From contig DATAZV010000072.1 in NCBI GenBank assembly GCA_036271855.1, positions 1-24,407 of the forward strand: a stretch of 24,407 nt of DNA, in the 5' to 3' direction. Positions 6,583 to 14,239 of the stretch are shown here, in pieces (position 1 is the stretch's first letter; each line of letters opens with the position of its first letter). Made by a program: the position numbers and the translations under genes. The stretch comes from JAQGMJ01 sp036271855 (GTDB lineage: Bacteria; Pseudomonadota; Gammaproteobacteria; Burkholderiales; JAEUOS01). The notes under the pieces were generated by a model that was not told the origin of the DNA, ran no database searches, and worked only from the letters and a program-made list of their open reading frames with translations.

Positions 6583-8070
6583 ATGGAATTTAGCATAAAG
6601 AGCGGCAGTCCCGAAAAGCAGCGTAGCGCCTGCATCGTCATCGGCGTGTTCGAGCCGCGCAAGCTGACCGCTCCGGGAGAACTGGTCGACCAGGCCAGCA
6701 AGGGCTACTTGTCCGACATCATTCGCCGCGGCGACATGGAAGGCAAGTCCGGCCGCACCCTGCTGTTGCACAACGTCCCGGGCCTGCTGGGCGACCGCGT
6801 GCTGCTGGTCGGCCTGGGGCGCGAAAAGGATTTCCGCGAACGCGAATACCGCGAAGCCATCCGCGCCGCCGTTACCACCCTGAATGAAACCGGCGCCTTC
6901 GACGGCGCCGTCTACCTGACCGAAGTGCCGGTGAAAAAGCGCGACGCCGCCTGGCGCGTGCGCCAGGCGGCCCTGGTGGCGCAAGACGCGGTGTACCGCT
7001 TCGACCAGATGAAAAGCAAAAAGGACGAGGTGCGCCGCCCCTTGCGCAAGCTCACCCTGACGGTGGAGCGGCGCAACGAGCTGCACCTGGCCGAGCGCGC
7101 TGCAGCCGAAGGCCAGGCGATTGCGCATGGCATGGCCCTGGCCAAGGACCTTGGCAACCTGCCCGGCAACATCTGCACCCCGACCTACCTGGCCGAGCGC
7201 GCCATGGCGATGTGCAAGGAATACGGCCTGGAGTGCAAGGTGCTGGAGCGCCGCGACTGCGAAGAGCTGAAAATGGGCTCTTTCCTCTCGGTGGCCACCG
7301 GCTCGCGCCAGCCGCCCAAGTTCATCATCATGGAGCACAAGGGCGGCAAGCCGGAAGACAAGCCGATCGTGCTGGTCGGCAAGGGCATCACCTTCGACAC
7401 CGGCGGCATTTCGATCAAGGGCGGCGAAGGCATGGACGAGATGAAGTTCGACATGTGCGGCGGCGCCTCCGTCATCGGCACCATGCAGATCGCCGCCGAC
7501 CTGAAGCTGCCGCTGAACATCGTCGGCCTGGTGCCGGCCACCGAAAACATGCCCGATGGCCAGGCCACCAAGCCCGGCGACATTGTCACCAGCATGTCCG
7601 GCCAGACCATCGAGGTGCTCAATACCGACGCCGAAGGCCGCCTGATCCTGTGCGACGCCCTGACCTACGCCGAGCGCTACGACCCGGCCTGCGTGGTCGA
7701 CGTCGCCACCCTCACCGGCGCCTGCGTGATCGCCCTGGGCCACGTCGCCGCCGGCCTGTACAGCAACAACGATACCCTGGCCAAGGAACTGTTCCATGCC
7801 GGCGAGGATGCTTACGACCGCGCCTGGCACATGCCGCTATGGGACGAGTACCAGGAGCAGCTGAAGTCGAATTTCGCCGACATGGCCAACATCGGCGGGC
7901 GCCCCGGCGGCAGCGTCACCGCCGCCTGCTTTTTATCGCGCTATACACGCAAATACGACTGGGCTCACCTGGACATCGCCGGGGTGGCCTGGAAAAGCGG
8001 CGCCGCCAAGGGCGCGACCGGGCGTCCGGTGCCCCTGCTGACGCAATTTTTGCTCGGGCGGGTGAACTGA
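6583..8070 (+). CDS. pepA: Leucyl aminopeptidase PepA (M17 family)
   Basis: A 495-residue cytosolic M17 metallo-aminopeptidase that removes N-terminal residues, preferentially leucine, and helps recycle peptides; in E. coli PepA is also a DNA-binding protein in Xer recombination and carAB control. The active site is complete: Lys267 and Asp272 in 'GKGITFDTGG', catalytic Lys279, Asp290 in 'MKFDMCGGA', and Asp349, Glu351 and Arg353 in the family signature NTDAEGRL. The N-terminal domain (1 to about 165) is the DNA-binding/regulatory domain of the hexamer. Length is typical. The ATG at 6583 is chosen because GGAGA lies 8 bases upstream and 'MEFSIKSGSP' matches normal family starts; an in-frame start at 6523 would lie within the promoter. 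It is divergent from lptF and followed by holC. Confidence 0.96.
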   Translation: MEFSIKSGSPEKQRSACIVIGVFEPRKLTAPGELVDQASKGYLSDIIRRGDMEGKSGRTLLLHNVPGLLGDRVLLVGLGREKDFREREYREAIRAAVTTLNETGAFDGAVYLTEVPVKKRDAAWRVRQAALVAQDAVYRFDQMKSKKDEVRRPLRKLTLTVERRNELHLAERAAAEGQAIAHGMALAKDLGNLPGNICTPTYLAERAMAMCKEYGLECKVLERRDCEELKMGSFLSVATGSRQPPKFIIMEHKGGKPEDKPIVLVGKGITFDTGGISIKGGEGMDEMKFDMCGGASVIGTMQIAADLKLPLNIVGLVPATENMPDGQATKPGDIVTSMSGQTIEVLNTDAEGRLILCDALTYAERYDPACVVDVATLTGACVIALGHVAAGLYSNNDTLAKELFHAGEDAYDRAWHMPLWDEYQEQLKSNFADMANIGGRPGGSVTAACFLSRYTRKYDWAHLDIAGVAWKSGAAKGATGRPVPLLTQFLLGRVN

Positions 8071-8166
8071 GCCGGGCGGCAATGGTCTGTGCATGCAGGC
8101 GTTGAGCATGCCCGCGCTGCCGCCACGTTTCCACTTCGTTTCGCCGCTGACCACACCTGACGCGCC

Positions 8167-8601
8167 ATGACCCGGATCGACTTTTACTTCAATGCGCCGG
8201 ACAAGCTGGCGGTGGCCGCCCGCCTGGCGCAAAAGGCCTACGGCGCACGCGCGAAGCTTTTGATTTTCACCCGCGATGCGCAGGTGATGGGCGCGCTTGA
8301 CCGCAAGCTGTGGGAGGTGCCGGCGACCGGCTTCCTGCCGCACTGCCGCGCCAGCGACCCGGCGGCGGCGCAAACCCCGGTGCTGCTCACCAGCGACCCG
8401 GAAGCCCTGCCGCACCATGACGTGCTGCTCAATCTGGACGACGAGCGCCACGCCAATTTCAGCCGTTTCGAACGTGTGCTGGAGATCGTCAGCCGCGACG
8501 ACGAGGACGACCGCGCCCGCGCCCGCGCCCGCTTCAAGTTCTACAAGGACCGCGGCTACGAGATCAAGAGCAACGACCTGTCGAAGGAGGCCGGCGCATG
8601 A
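8167..8601 (+). CDS. holC: DNA polymerase III subunit chi
   Basis: A 144-residue HolC protein. In the clamp-loader complex chi, bound to psi, contacts SSB and helps the replicase displace SSB from the lagging strand. Evidence is the typical start 'TRIDFYFNAPDKLAVAARLAQKA', with its 'RIDFYFNA' core, the 'WEVPATGFLPHCRA' segment (the family's W-x7-FlPH region), 'PVLLTSDPE', 'DVLLNLDDE' and the C-terminal 'ARFKFYKDRGYEI'. The GC-rich repeat encoding Arg-Ala-Arg-Ala near residue 120 is part of the family helix and not a frameshift. It follows pepA after 96 bases, as in enterics, and its last codons overlap the next start by 4 bases (ATGA). Confidence 0.93.
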   Translation: MTRIDFYFNAPDKLAVAARLAQKAYGARAKLLIFTRDAQVMGALDRKLWEVPATGFLPHCRASDPAAAQTPVLLTSDPEALPHHDVLLNLDDERHANFSRFERVLEIVSRDDEDDRARARARFKFYKDRGYEIKSNDLSKEAGA

Positions 8602-9089
8602 GTTCCCTGCCCGACGACGGCATCCCGGTGCTCACCGATATCGTCGATTCGCAGGTGCCGGCGCTGCCGGCCGCCGCGCGTCCCGCCGCAGCGCCGCGCG
8701 GCACGGCGCCGAACGCCGGCCCGCCTTCCGGCTTCGGGCCGGCTTCGATCCCGGGAGCGGTGCCGCTGACGCGTAGCGGCCCGCCCTCGCTGTCCGAGTT
8801 TGGCAATTCAGTCACCGATGGGCATTTCTCGGTCGCCCCGCATCCGAATTCCGCGGAGGCCTTTGCCGAGCGCGTGCAGGAGGCGGTGCTCGAGCGCCTG
8901 CTGGCACGCATCGAACCGGCGGTGGAGGCGCACCTGCGGCAACAGTTGCCCGAGCTGCTGGAGACGGTGCTGGCGGAAATGGGTACCGAACTGAAACAAA
9001 GCGCCGCCGCCATCATTCGCGAAACCGTGGCGCAGGCGGTGGCCGATGAAATCACCGCGCAGCGCGAACGCGACCACCCTTCACAGTAG
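8598..9089 (+). CDS. DUF2486-like hypothetical protein
   Basis: A 163-residue protein, translationally coupled to holC through an ATGA overlap with GGAGG about 7 bases upstream of the start. It begins with the short motif 'GIPVLTDIV' (residues 8-16) seen in betaproteobacterial DUF2486-type proteins. A low-complexity Pro/Ala/Gly linker follows (about 20-80). From about residue 85 there is a predicted amphipathic helix pair rich in Glu, Leu and Ala ('FAERVQEAVLERLLARIEP', 'LPELLETVLAEMGTELKQ', 'ETVAQAVADEITAQRE'). No signal peptide or membrane segment is present and no function is known. The helical end could be an oligomerisation or protein-binding module, and the conserved coupling to holC hints at a replication or clamp-loader link, but that is inference. 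It is clearly coding: good start, operon position and codon use. Confidence 0.75.
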   Translation: MSSLPDDGIPVLTDIVDSQVPALPAAARPAAAPRGTAPNAGPPSGFGPASIPGAVPLTRSGPPSLSEFGNSVTDGHFSVAPHPNSAEAFAERVQEAVLERLLARIEPAVEAHLRQQLPELLETVLAEMGTELKQSAAAIIRETVAQAVADEITAQRERDHPSQ

Positions 9090-9090
9090 G

Positions 9091-9122
9091 GCTCGGGCCG
9101 GTAGCGGGTCCGGCTTCAGAGC
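9091..9122. terminator. Weak hairpin between convergent genes
   Basis: GCTC (9091-9094) pairs with GAGC (9119-9122), and GCCGG (9097-9101) pairs with CCGGC (9110-9114), giving an interrupted stem in the 26-base gap and overlapping the stop codon of the deacetylase gene. There is no T-run, so its role as a terminator is uncertain. Confidence 0.28.
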
Positions 9123-10057
9123 TCGGCCAGCGCCTTGACGTGCGCCACCGCGCTGCGTCCCAGGGCCGACAGGTTGTAACCGCCCTCGAGCATGGAGACG
9201 ATGCGCTTTTGCGAGTGGCGAGCCGCCACCTTCATCAACTCGGCGGTCATCCAGGCGTAGTCGGCTTCGACCAGCGCCAGGCCGCCCAGCAGGTCTTCGC
9301 GATGGGCATCGAAGCCGGCCGAGATCAGGATCATCTGCGGCCCGAACTCTTCCAGCGCCGGAAGGCAGACTTCCTCGAAGGCCTTGCGCGCCGCCTTGCC
9401 GTCGCTGCCGGCGCGCAGCGGCACGTTGACCATGTTCGGCGCCGGCCCGTCGGTGCCGCTGTAGGGATAAAAGGGGTGCTGGAAAAATCCCGCCATCATC
9501 ACCCGGTCCTGCCATTGCCCGTCGCCGAACATGTCTTCGGTGCCGTTGCCGTGATGCACGTCGAAGTCGACCACCGCCACCCGCTCCAGGCCCTTTTCCT
9601 CCAATGCATAAGCAGCGGCCACGCCGATATTGTTGAAAATGCAAAACCCCATCGAACGGCCGCGGGTGGCATGGTGGCCGCAGGGGCGCACCGCGCAAAA
9701 AGCGTTTTCCGCCGCCCCCGACATCACCTCGTCCACTGCCAGCAGGCCGGCGCCGGCGGCGCGGCGCGCCGCGTCCAGGCTGTACTGGTTCATCGCCGTA
9801 TCGGGGTCGAGCTGCATATAGCCCGAGGCGCCATGCTGCGGCGCGTTCTCGAAAATCAGGTCGACGTAGTCGGCACGGTGCACGCGCTTGAGATCGTCGG
9901 CATCGGCCAGCGGCGCCTCCAGGCACAGCAGGTGGTCCAGAACGCCGGAGGCGCGCATCTGGTCGTTGACGGCGGCCAGGCGGTCCGGGCACTCGGGGTG
10001 GCCCTCGCCCATTTCGTGGCGCAGGCAGTCGGCATGGGTGATATAGGCCGTGGTCAT
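9116..10057 (-). CDS. Histone deacetylase-like amidohydrolase (class II HDAC fold)
   Basis: A 313-residue zinc amidohydrolase of the arginase/deacetylase superfamily. The tandem catalytic histidines are His128-His129 ('RPCGHHAT'). The zinc ligands are Asp166 and His168 in 'DFDVHHGNGT' and Asp250 in 'SAGFDAHRED', and the transition-state tyrosine is Tyr294 in 'EGGYNL'. The 'HPECPDRL' start is also typical. Bacterial members remove acyl groups from lysine side chains, acetylpolyamines or other amides; the true substrate here is unknown. The protein is cytoplasmic and of usual length. It stands alone on the minus strand, convergent with the holC operon and divergent from the moxR operon, with 185 bases between its start and moxR. 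No acetyltransferase or acetoin gene is nearby to narrow the substrate. Confidence 0.92.
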   Translation of the reverse strand: MTTAYITHADCLRHEMGEGHPECPDRLAAVNDQMRASGVLDHLLCLEAPLADADDLKRVHRADYVDLIFENAPQHGASGYMQLDPDTAMNQYSLDAARRAAGAGLLAVDEVMSGAAENAFCAVRPCGHHATRGRSMGFCIFNNIGVAAAYALEEKGLERVAVVDFDVHHGNGTEDMFGDGQWQDRVMMAGFFQHPFYPYSGTDGPAPNMVNVPLRAGSDGKAARKAFEEVCLPALEEFGPQMILISAGFDAHREDLLGGLALVEADYAWMTAELMKVAARHSQKRIVSMLEGGYNLSALGRSAVAHVKALAEL

Positions 10058-10132
10058 GGCAATTCCTGAAAGCGTTATCTGGGGGCATCCGGCGAAAACC
10101 GGGCGCCTTCACCCTATATGGGGGCCGGTTAT

Positions 10133-10141
10133 TGCTATGAT
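10133..10141 (+). promoter_or_regulatory. Possible extended -10 promoter for the moxR operon
   Basis: TGCTATGAT is an extended -10 element (TGn plus TATGAT, 5 of 6 to consensus) about 102 bases upstream of the moxR start, in the 185-base gap between the divergent deacetylase and moxR genes. No convincing -35 is seen, which is tolerated by extended -10 promoters. The rest of the gap shows no small gene or hairpin that I can support. Confidence 0.35.
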
Positions 10142-10242
10142 CGACTTTTTCATCCCGCAGTGCAACCTGGCGCCCTCCGCGCCCGTAACTACTGCGGAAC
10201 CCGAAGCATTCAGTCTCAGTTCAGCCTCCAGAATCCCGAATA

Positions 10243-11184
10243 ATGGCCGCCCTCCCCATCGCCAGCGCGCATCCCAAGCTGCATTCCCTGATCGCCCAGC
10301 TCAACCAGATCATCCTCGGCAAGGACCGGCAGATCCGCCTGGCGGTGTCCTGCATGCTGGCACACGGCCATTTGCTGATCGAAGATGTACCCGGCGTGGG
10401 CAAGACCACCCTGGCGCATGCCCTGGCAAAGTCGCTCGGCCTGCAGTTCCAGCGGGTGCAATTCACCAGCGACCTGCTGCCGGCCGACGTGCTGGGGGTA
10501 TCGATCTATGACCGTGAAACCGGCAAGTTCAAATTTCACCCCGGACCGATCTTTTCGCAATTCCTGCTGGCCGACGAGGTCAACCGCGCGACGCCGAAAA
10601 CCCAGAGCGCGCTGCTGGAGGCGATGGAAGAGCAGCAGGTGACCATGGATGCGGAAACCCATCCCCTGCCGCAGCCGTTTTTCGTGATTGCCACGCAAAA
10701 CCCGTCGAACCAGGTCGGCACCTTTCCGCTGCCCGAGTCCCAGCTCGACCGCTTCTTGATGCGCATGGAAATCGGCTACCCCGACCGCGCCGCCGAGCGT
10801 GCCCTACTGGCCGGCGCCGATCGCCGCGCCATGACCGCGCAACTGCAGCCGGTGATGAGCGTGGCCGATTTCAGTTCGTTGCAGCGCCAGGCCACCGCCA
10901 TGCATGTGGCGCCCGCGCTGCTCGACTACATCCAGGCCCTGGTGGAGTCTTCGCGCCGCGCGCCGCAGTTCACCAGCGGCTTGAGCCCGCGTGCCGGCCT
11001 CGGCCTGATCGCCGCCGCGCGCGCCTGGGCCTTCGTCGCCGGGCGCGAGGCGGTACTGCCGGAGGACGTGCAGGCGGTGCTGCCCTCAGTGGCCGGCCAT
11101 CGCCTGAAGCCGGCGCAAAACGTTTCGCGCGCCGCCGCGCATGAGCTGCACGCGGAGTGGATCAAGTCGGTGGCGATCCCCTAA
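10243..11184 (+). CDS. MoxR-family AAA+ ATPase
   Basis: A 313-residue MoxR ATPase. The Walker A motif 'EDVPGVGKTT' (47-56, Lys54) and Walker B 'FLLADEVNRA' (Asp111, Glu112) are intact. The sensor region 'FFVIATQNPSNQVGTFPLPE' and arginine-bearing 'ESQLDRFLMRMEIGYP' are the family signatures. The C-terminal lid ends around 'GLSPRAGLGLIAAARAWAF'. MoxR ATPases act as chaperone-like motors that mature partner protein complexes and are nearly always next to DUF58 proteins, as here. The next gene begins 32 bases downstream on the same strand, so it heads an operon with the DUF58, transglutaminase and lytic transglycosylase genes. The ribosome-binding site is weak. Which protein it remodels is unknown, but an envelope role is suggested by its neighbours. 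Confidence 0.93.
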   Translation: MAALPIASAHPKLHSLIAQLNQIILGKDRQIRLAVSCMLAHGHLLIEDVPGVGKTTLAHALAKSLGLQFQRVQFTSDLLPADVLGVSIYDRETGKFKFHPGPIFSQFLLADEVNRATPKTQSALLEAMEEQQVTMDAETHPLPQPFFVIATQNPSNQVGTFPLPESQLDRFLMRMEIGYPDRAAERALLAGADRRAMTAQLQPVMSVADFSSLQRQATAMHVAPALLDYIQALVESSRRAPQFTSGLSPRAGLGLIAAARAWAFVAGREAVLPEDVQAVLPSVAGHRLKPAQNVSRAAAHELHAEWIKSVAIP

Positions 11185-11216
11185 GAGGCCCAATCAAGAC
11201 CGGCCCTCGACCCATC

Positions 11217-12203
11217 ATGGAAGCCACCGCCGCCAGCAAGCTGTTCCGCTTTTCGATGATCTACAACTGGATCTTCCAGCCGCGCGGGCCGGAGACCGGG
11301 GAGATCTTCCTGCATCAGCGGCGGGTGTTCATTTTTCCCACGCGCTACGGCTTTTTTTTCGCTTTTTCCCTGCTCGGCTTTCTCGCCTCGTCGATCAATT
11401 ACGATCTTTCGCTGGGCTTCGTGCTGACATTTTTCTTGGGCGCCGCCGGGCTGGTGGCGATGCTGCACACCTTTCGCAACCAGTTGCATCTGTATCTCAA
11501 GCCGCTGAAGGCCGAGCCGGTGTTCGCCGGCAGCGAGGCCAGCTTCGACCTCCTGCTGGAAAACCGCAAGGGCTATGAGCGCGCCGCGATCTGGCTGAGA
11601 ACCGCGGATGCCGAAACCGTCACCGACATCCCGCCGCAACAAAGCGTCAGCGTCACCCTGACGGCGCCGGCGGTGAAGCGCGGCTGGCTCACCTTGCCGC
11701 GCATCACGGTGGAAACGCGCTATCCCCTGGGCCTGCTGCGCAGCTGGAGCTACTGGCAGCCCGACCTGCCCTGCCTGGTGTACCCAAAACCCGCGCCCGC
11801 CGGCCTGCGTTTTCCCGACGCTCCCGAAGGCAGCGGCGAGGGCGCGCCCACCGGACCCGGCGCCGAGGATTTCGCCGGCCTGCGCGAACACCAGGTGACC
11901 GACAGCCCGCGGCATATCGCCTGGAAGAATGCCGTGCTGGCGATGGAAACCGGCATGCCGCTGCTGGTCAAGCATTTCCACGGCGCCGCCTCCACCGAAG
12001 TCGTGCTCGATTACGACACCCTGCCGGCCAGCACCGGCATGGAGGAGCGCTTGTCATTGCTGACGCGCTGGGTGCTGGACGCCGACGCACTGAAATTTAC
12101 CTACACGCTGAAGCTGCAGGAAACCGTGCTCGGGCCGGCGGGCGGCGACCCGCAACGATTGTCCTGCCTGCGCGCGCTGGCACTGTTCGGAGTCGCGCCG
12201 TGA
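11217..12203 (+). CDS. DUF58 domain membrane protein
   Basis: A 328-residue protein with two closely spaced membrane helices near the N-terminus ('YGFFFAFSLLGFLASSI' and 'GFVLTFFLGAAGLVAML', about 42-85) and a large soluble domain. The DUF58 signature is clear: 'GAEDFAGLREHQVTDSPRHI', then 'AWKNAVLAMETGMPLLVKHF'. DUF58 proteins are the standard partners of MoxR ATPases and often have a von Willebrand A-like fold. The ATG at 11217 is preferred over an in-frame GTG at 11157, which overlaps moxR by 28 bases; neither has a strong ribosome-binding site, and an ATG at 11256 is also possible. It ends in a 4-base GTGA overlap with the next gene, showing translational coupling to the transglutaminase. 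Confidence 0.9.
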   Translation: MEATAASKLFRFSMIYNWIFQPRGPETGEIFLHQRRVFIFPTRYGFFFAFSLLGFLASSINYDLSLGFVLTFFLGAAGLVAMLHTFRNQLHLYLKPLKAEPVFAGSEASFDLLLENRKGYERAAIWLRTADAETVTDIPPQQSVSVTLTAPAVKRGWLTLPRITVETRYPLGLLRSWSYWQPDLPCLVYPKPAPAGLRFPDAPEGSGEGAPTGPGAEDFAGLREHQVTDSPRHIAWKNAVLAMETGMPLLVKHFHGAASTEVVLDYDTLPASTGMEERLSLLTRWVLDADALKFTYTLKLQETVLGPAGGDPQRLSCLRALALFGVAP

Positions 12204-14239
12204 AAATGCCTGCCTTCTTTCGCATGACGCGCGAGTCCCTCACTTCGGACCGCAAGGCGCAAAGCCTGCCGGCGGGGCGCACCGCCATCATCACCCTGCT
12301 GGTGGCCCTGGTGCCGGTGCTGGGGCCGCACGTGGCGCACCTGCCCGCCTGGTGCTCGGCCTTCGCCGGCCTGATGTTCGCCTGGCGCGCCTACATCACC
12401 TGGCGCGAGGTGCGCCGCCCGACGCCTCTGCCGAAAACCTGGCTGTTGATGATTCTCCTCGTAGTGACTCTGGCCGCCACCCTGTACACCCACCGCACCC
12501 TGTTCGGCCGCGATGCCGGCGTGACCTTCCTCACCATCCTGTTGTCGCTGAAGCTTCTGGAAACCCGCACCAAGCGCGACATCGTGGTTGCGATCTCGCT
12601 TTCCTATTTTCTGATCCTCACCAATTTCTTTTATTCACAGTCGATCGCCGTGGCCGCGCTGATGCTGGTGGCCCTGGTGCTGATCACCTCGGCGCTGATC
12701 GCCGCCAACCGCGACGCCGCCGCCATGCCCTTCGTCAAGCAGACGCGCCTGGCGGGCGTGGTGATCCTGCAGGCGTTTCCGATGATGCTGGTGCTGTTCG
12801 TGCTGTTCCCGCGCGTGCCGGGGCCGCTGTGGGGTTTGCCGGCGGACGCCAACGCCGGGGTCACCGGGCTGTCGGACAGCATGTCGCCGGGCATGATCAC
12901 CTCGCTTTCGCTTTCCGACGGCATTGCCTTCCGGGTGGTGTTCAACGGCGCGGAGCCACGCCCGGCCGACCTCTACTGGCGCGGACCGGTGCTTTCAGCG
13001 TTCGACGGCCGCAACTGGCGGGTCCAGCCGCCCGACGCCAATCACGCATCGCGCTTCGAGCCGGCCGGCCCCATCGTCGACTATTCGGTGACCCTGGAGC
13101 CTTCCAGCCGGCCGTGGATCTTCGCCCTCGAAATGCCGACACGCCTGCCGTCCAACGCCCACCTGACCCCGGACCTGCAGCCGGTCATCGACAAGCCGGT
13201 GACCAGCCGCCTGCGCTACGACGCACAATCCTCACCGCAATACCAGTCGGTCGCCTACGAGACGCGCGAAGATCTGGCACCCTACCTGGCCCTGCCGGAG
13301 GGCAGCAATCCGCGCACCCGCAACCTGGTGACGGGCTGGATGTTCCAGGGCCGCAACCCGGGGCAGATCGTCGACATGGCGCTGAATTATTTCCGCACCG
13401 AAGAGTTCTTCTACACCCTGGAGCCGCCGCTGCTGGACAACAACCCAATCGACCAGTTTTTGTTCATCAGCAAGCGCGGCTTTTGCGAGCACTATTCCTC
13501 CGCCTTCGTGGTGATGATGCGCTCAGCCGGCATTCCGGCGCGGGTGGTCACGGGTTACCAGGGCGGCGAAGTCAACCCGGTGGACAACGTGTTCACGGTG
13601 CGCCAGTCCGATGCCCACGCCTGGGCCGAGGTCTGGCTGCGCGGCCGCGGCTGGACCCGCGTCGACCCGACGGCGGCGGTGTCGCCGGCGCGCATTTCCG
13701 CCGGCATGCACGGTGCCATGCCGCAGCGCTTTGCCCCGCCCCTGATCACCCGTTTCACCGGCGCCTGGAGCGCGGCCTGGCTGGACCGCGTGCGCTTCGA
13801 CTGGGAGGCCGTCAGCAACCGCTGGAACCAGCTGGTGCTCAACTACAGCCCGGACCGCCAGCGCGAAACCCTGGAGCGCCTCGGAATGAAAACACCAGAC
13901 TGGCGCGACATGGCCATTGCCATGGTCACCGGCGTCGGCCTGATCTGCCTGGTGGTCACTGGCTGGATGCTGCGCGCGGTGCGCGAGCATGACCCGGTGG
14001 AGCGTGCCTGGCGGGCCTTTTGCAAGCGCCTGGCGCGCGCCGGCGCACCGCGCGAATCTTTTGAGGGGCCGCTGGATTACGGTAAACGGGCGGCAGCGCT
14101 GCTGCAGCGCGAAGGCCTGCCCCGTACAAGCGCGGTGGAGACCGTCGCCGGCGCCTACGCGCGCCTGCGCTATGGCCCGAAACCGGATAAAGTCCGGGTG
14201 CGGCAATTCACCCAACTCGTCCGGGATTTTCAGATTTGA
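12200..14239 (+). CDS. tgpA: TgpA-like membrane transglutaminase (DUF3488–transglutaminase–DUF4129)
   Basis: A 679-residue protein with five to six N-terminal membrane helices (about 28-205, DUF3488/TgpA_N). It then has a periplasmic transglutaminase-like domain, one more membrane helix ('MAIAMVTGVGLICLVVTGWM', about 573-592) and a cytoplasmic DUF4129-like tail. The catalytic triad is Cys429 ('KRGFCEHYSSAF'), His473 ('SDAHAWAEVW') and Asp489 ('WTRVDPTAAV'). The spacings of 44 and 16 residues are the same as those I recall for TgpA of Pseudomonas aeruginosa (Cys404, His448, Asp464), where it is essential. The GTG start overlaps the DUF58 stop (GTGA) and has GGAG 7 bases upstream. The active site faces the periplasm; substrates are probably envelope proteins but are not established. 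Confidence 0.93.
   Translation: MKMPAFFRMTRESLTSDRKAQSLPAGRTAIITLLVALVPVLGPHVAHLPAWCSAFAGLMFAWRAYITWREVRRPTPLPKTWLLMILLVVTLAATLYTHRTLFGRDAGVTFLTILLSLKLLETRTKRDIVVAISLSYFLILTNFFYSQSIAVAALMLVALVLITSALIAANRDAAAMPFVKQTRLAGVVILQAFPMMLVLFVLFPRVPGPLWGLPADANAGVTGLSDSMSPGMITSLSLSDGIAFRVVFNGAEPRPADLYWRGPVLSAFDGRNWRVQPPDANHASRFEPAGPIVDYSVTLEPSSRPWIFALEMPTRLPSNAHLTPDLQPVIDKPVTSRLRYDAQSSPQYQSVAYETREDLAPYLALPEGSNPRTRNLVTGWMFQGRNPGQIVDMALNYFRTEEFFYTLEPPLLDNNPIDQFLFISKRGFCEHYSSAFVVMMRSAGIPARVVTGYQGGEVNPVDNVFTVRQSDAHAWAEVWLRGRGWTRVDPTAAVSPARISAGMHGAMPQRFAPPLITRFTGAWSAAWLDRVRFDWEAVSNRWNQLVLNYSPDRQRETLERLGMKTPDWRDMAIAMVTGVGLICLVVTGWMLRAVREHDPVERAWRAFCKRLARAGAPRESFEGPLDYGKRAAALLQREGLPRTSAVETVAGAYARLRYGPKPDKVRVRQFTQLVRDFQI

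Noticed and set aside
4319..6593. Long plus-strand frames opposite lptG and lptF.
   Set aside because: Antisense shadows rich in His/Gln/Arg; the minus-strand LptF and LptG proteins are unmistakable.
8510..8533. GCCCGC tandem repeat within holC.
   Set aside because: It encodes an Arg/Ala helix in a normal position for the HolC family; a simple GC-rich coding repeat, although it could be prone to slippage.
12352..13992. 546-codon frame overlapping tgpA in another frame on the same strand.
   Set aside because: The tgpA frame carries the full catalytic triad and membrane topology; the alternative is Arg/Pro/Ala-rich and featureless.
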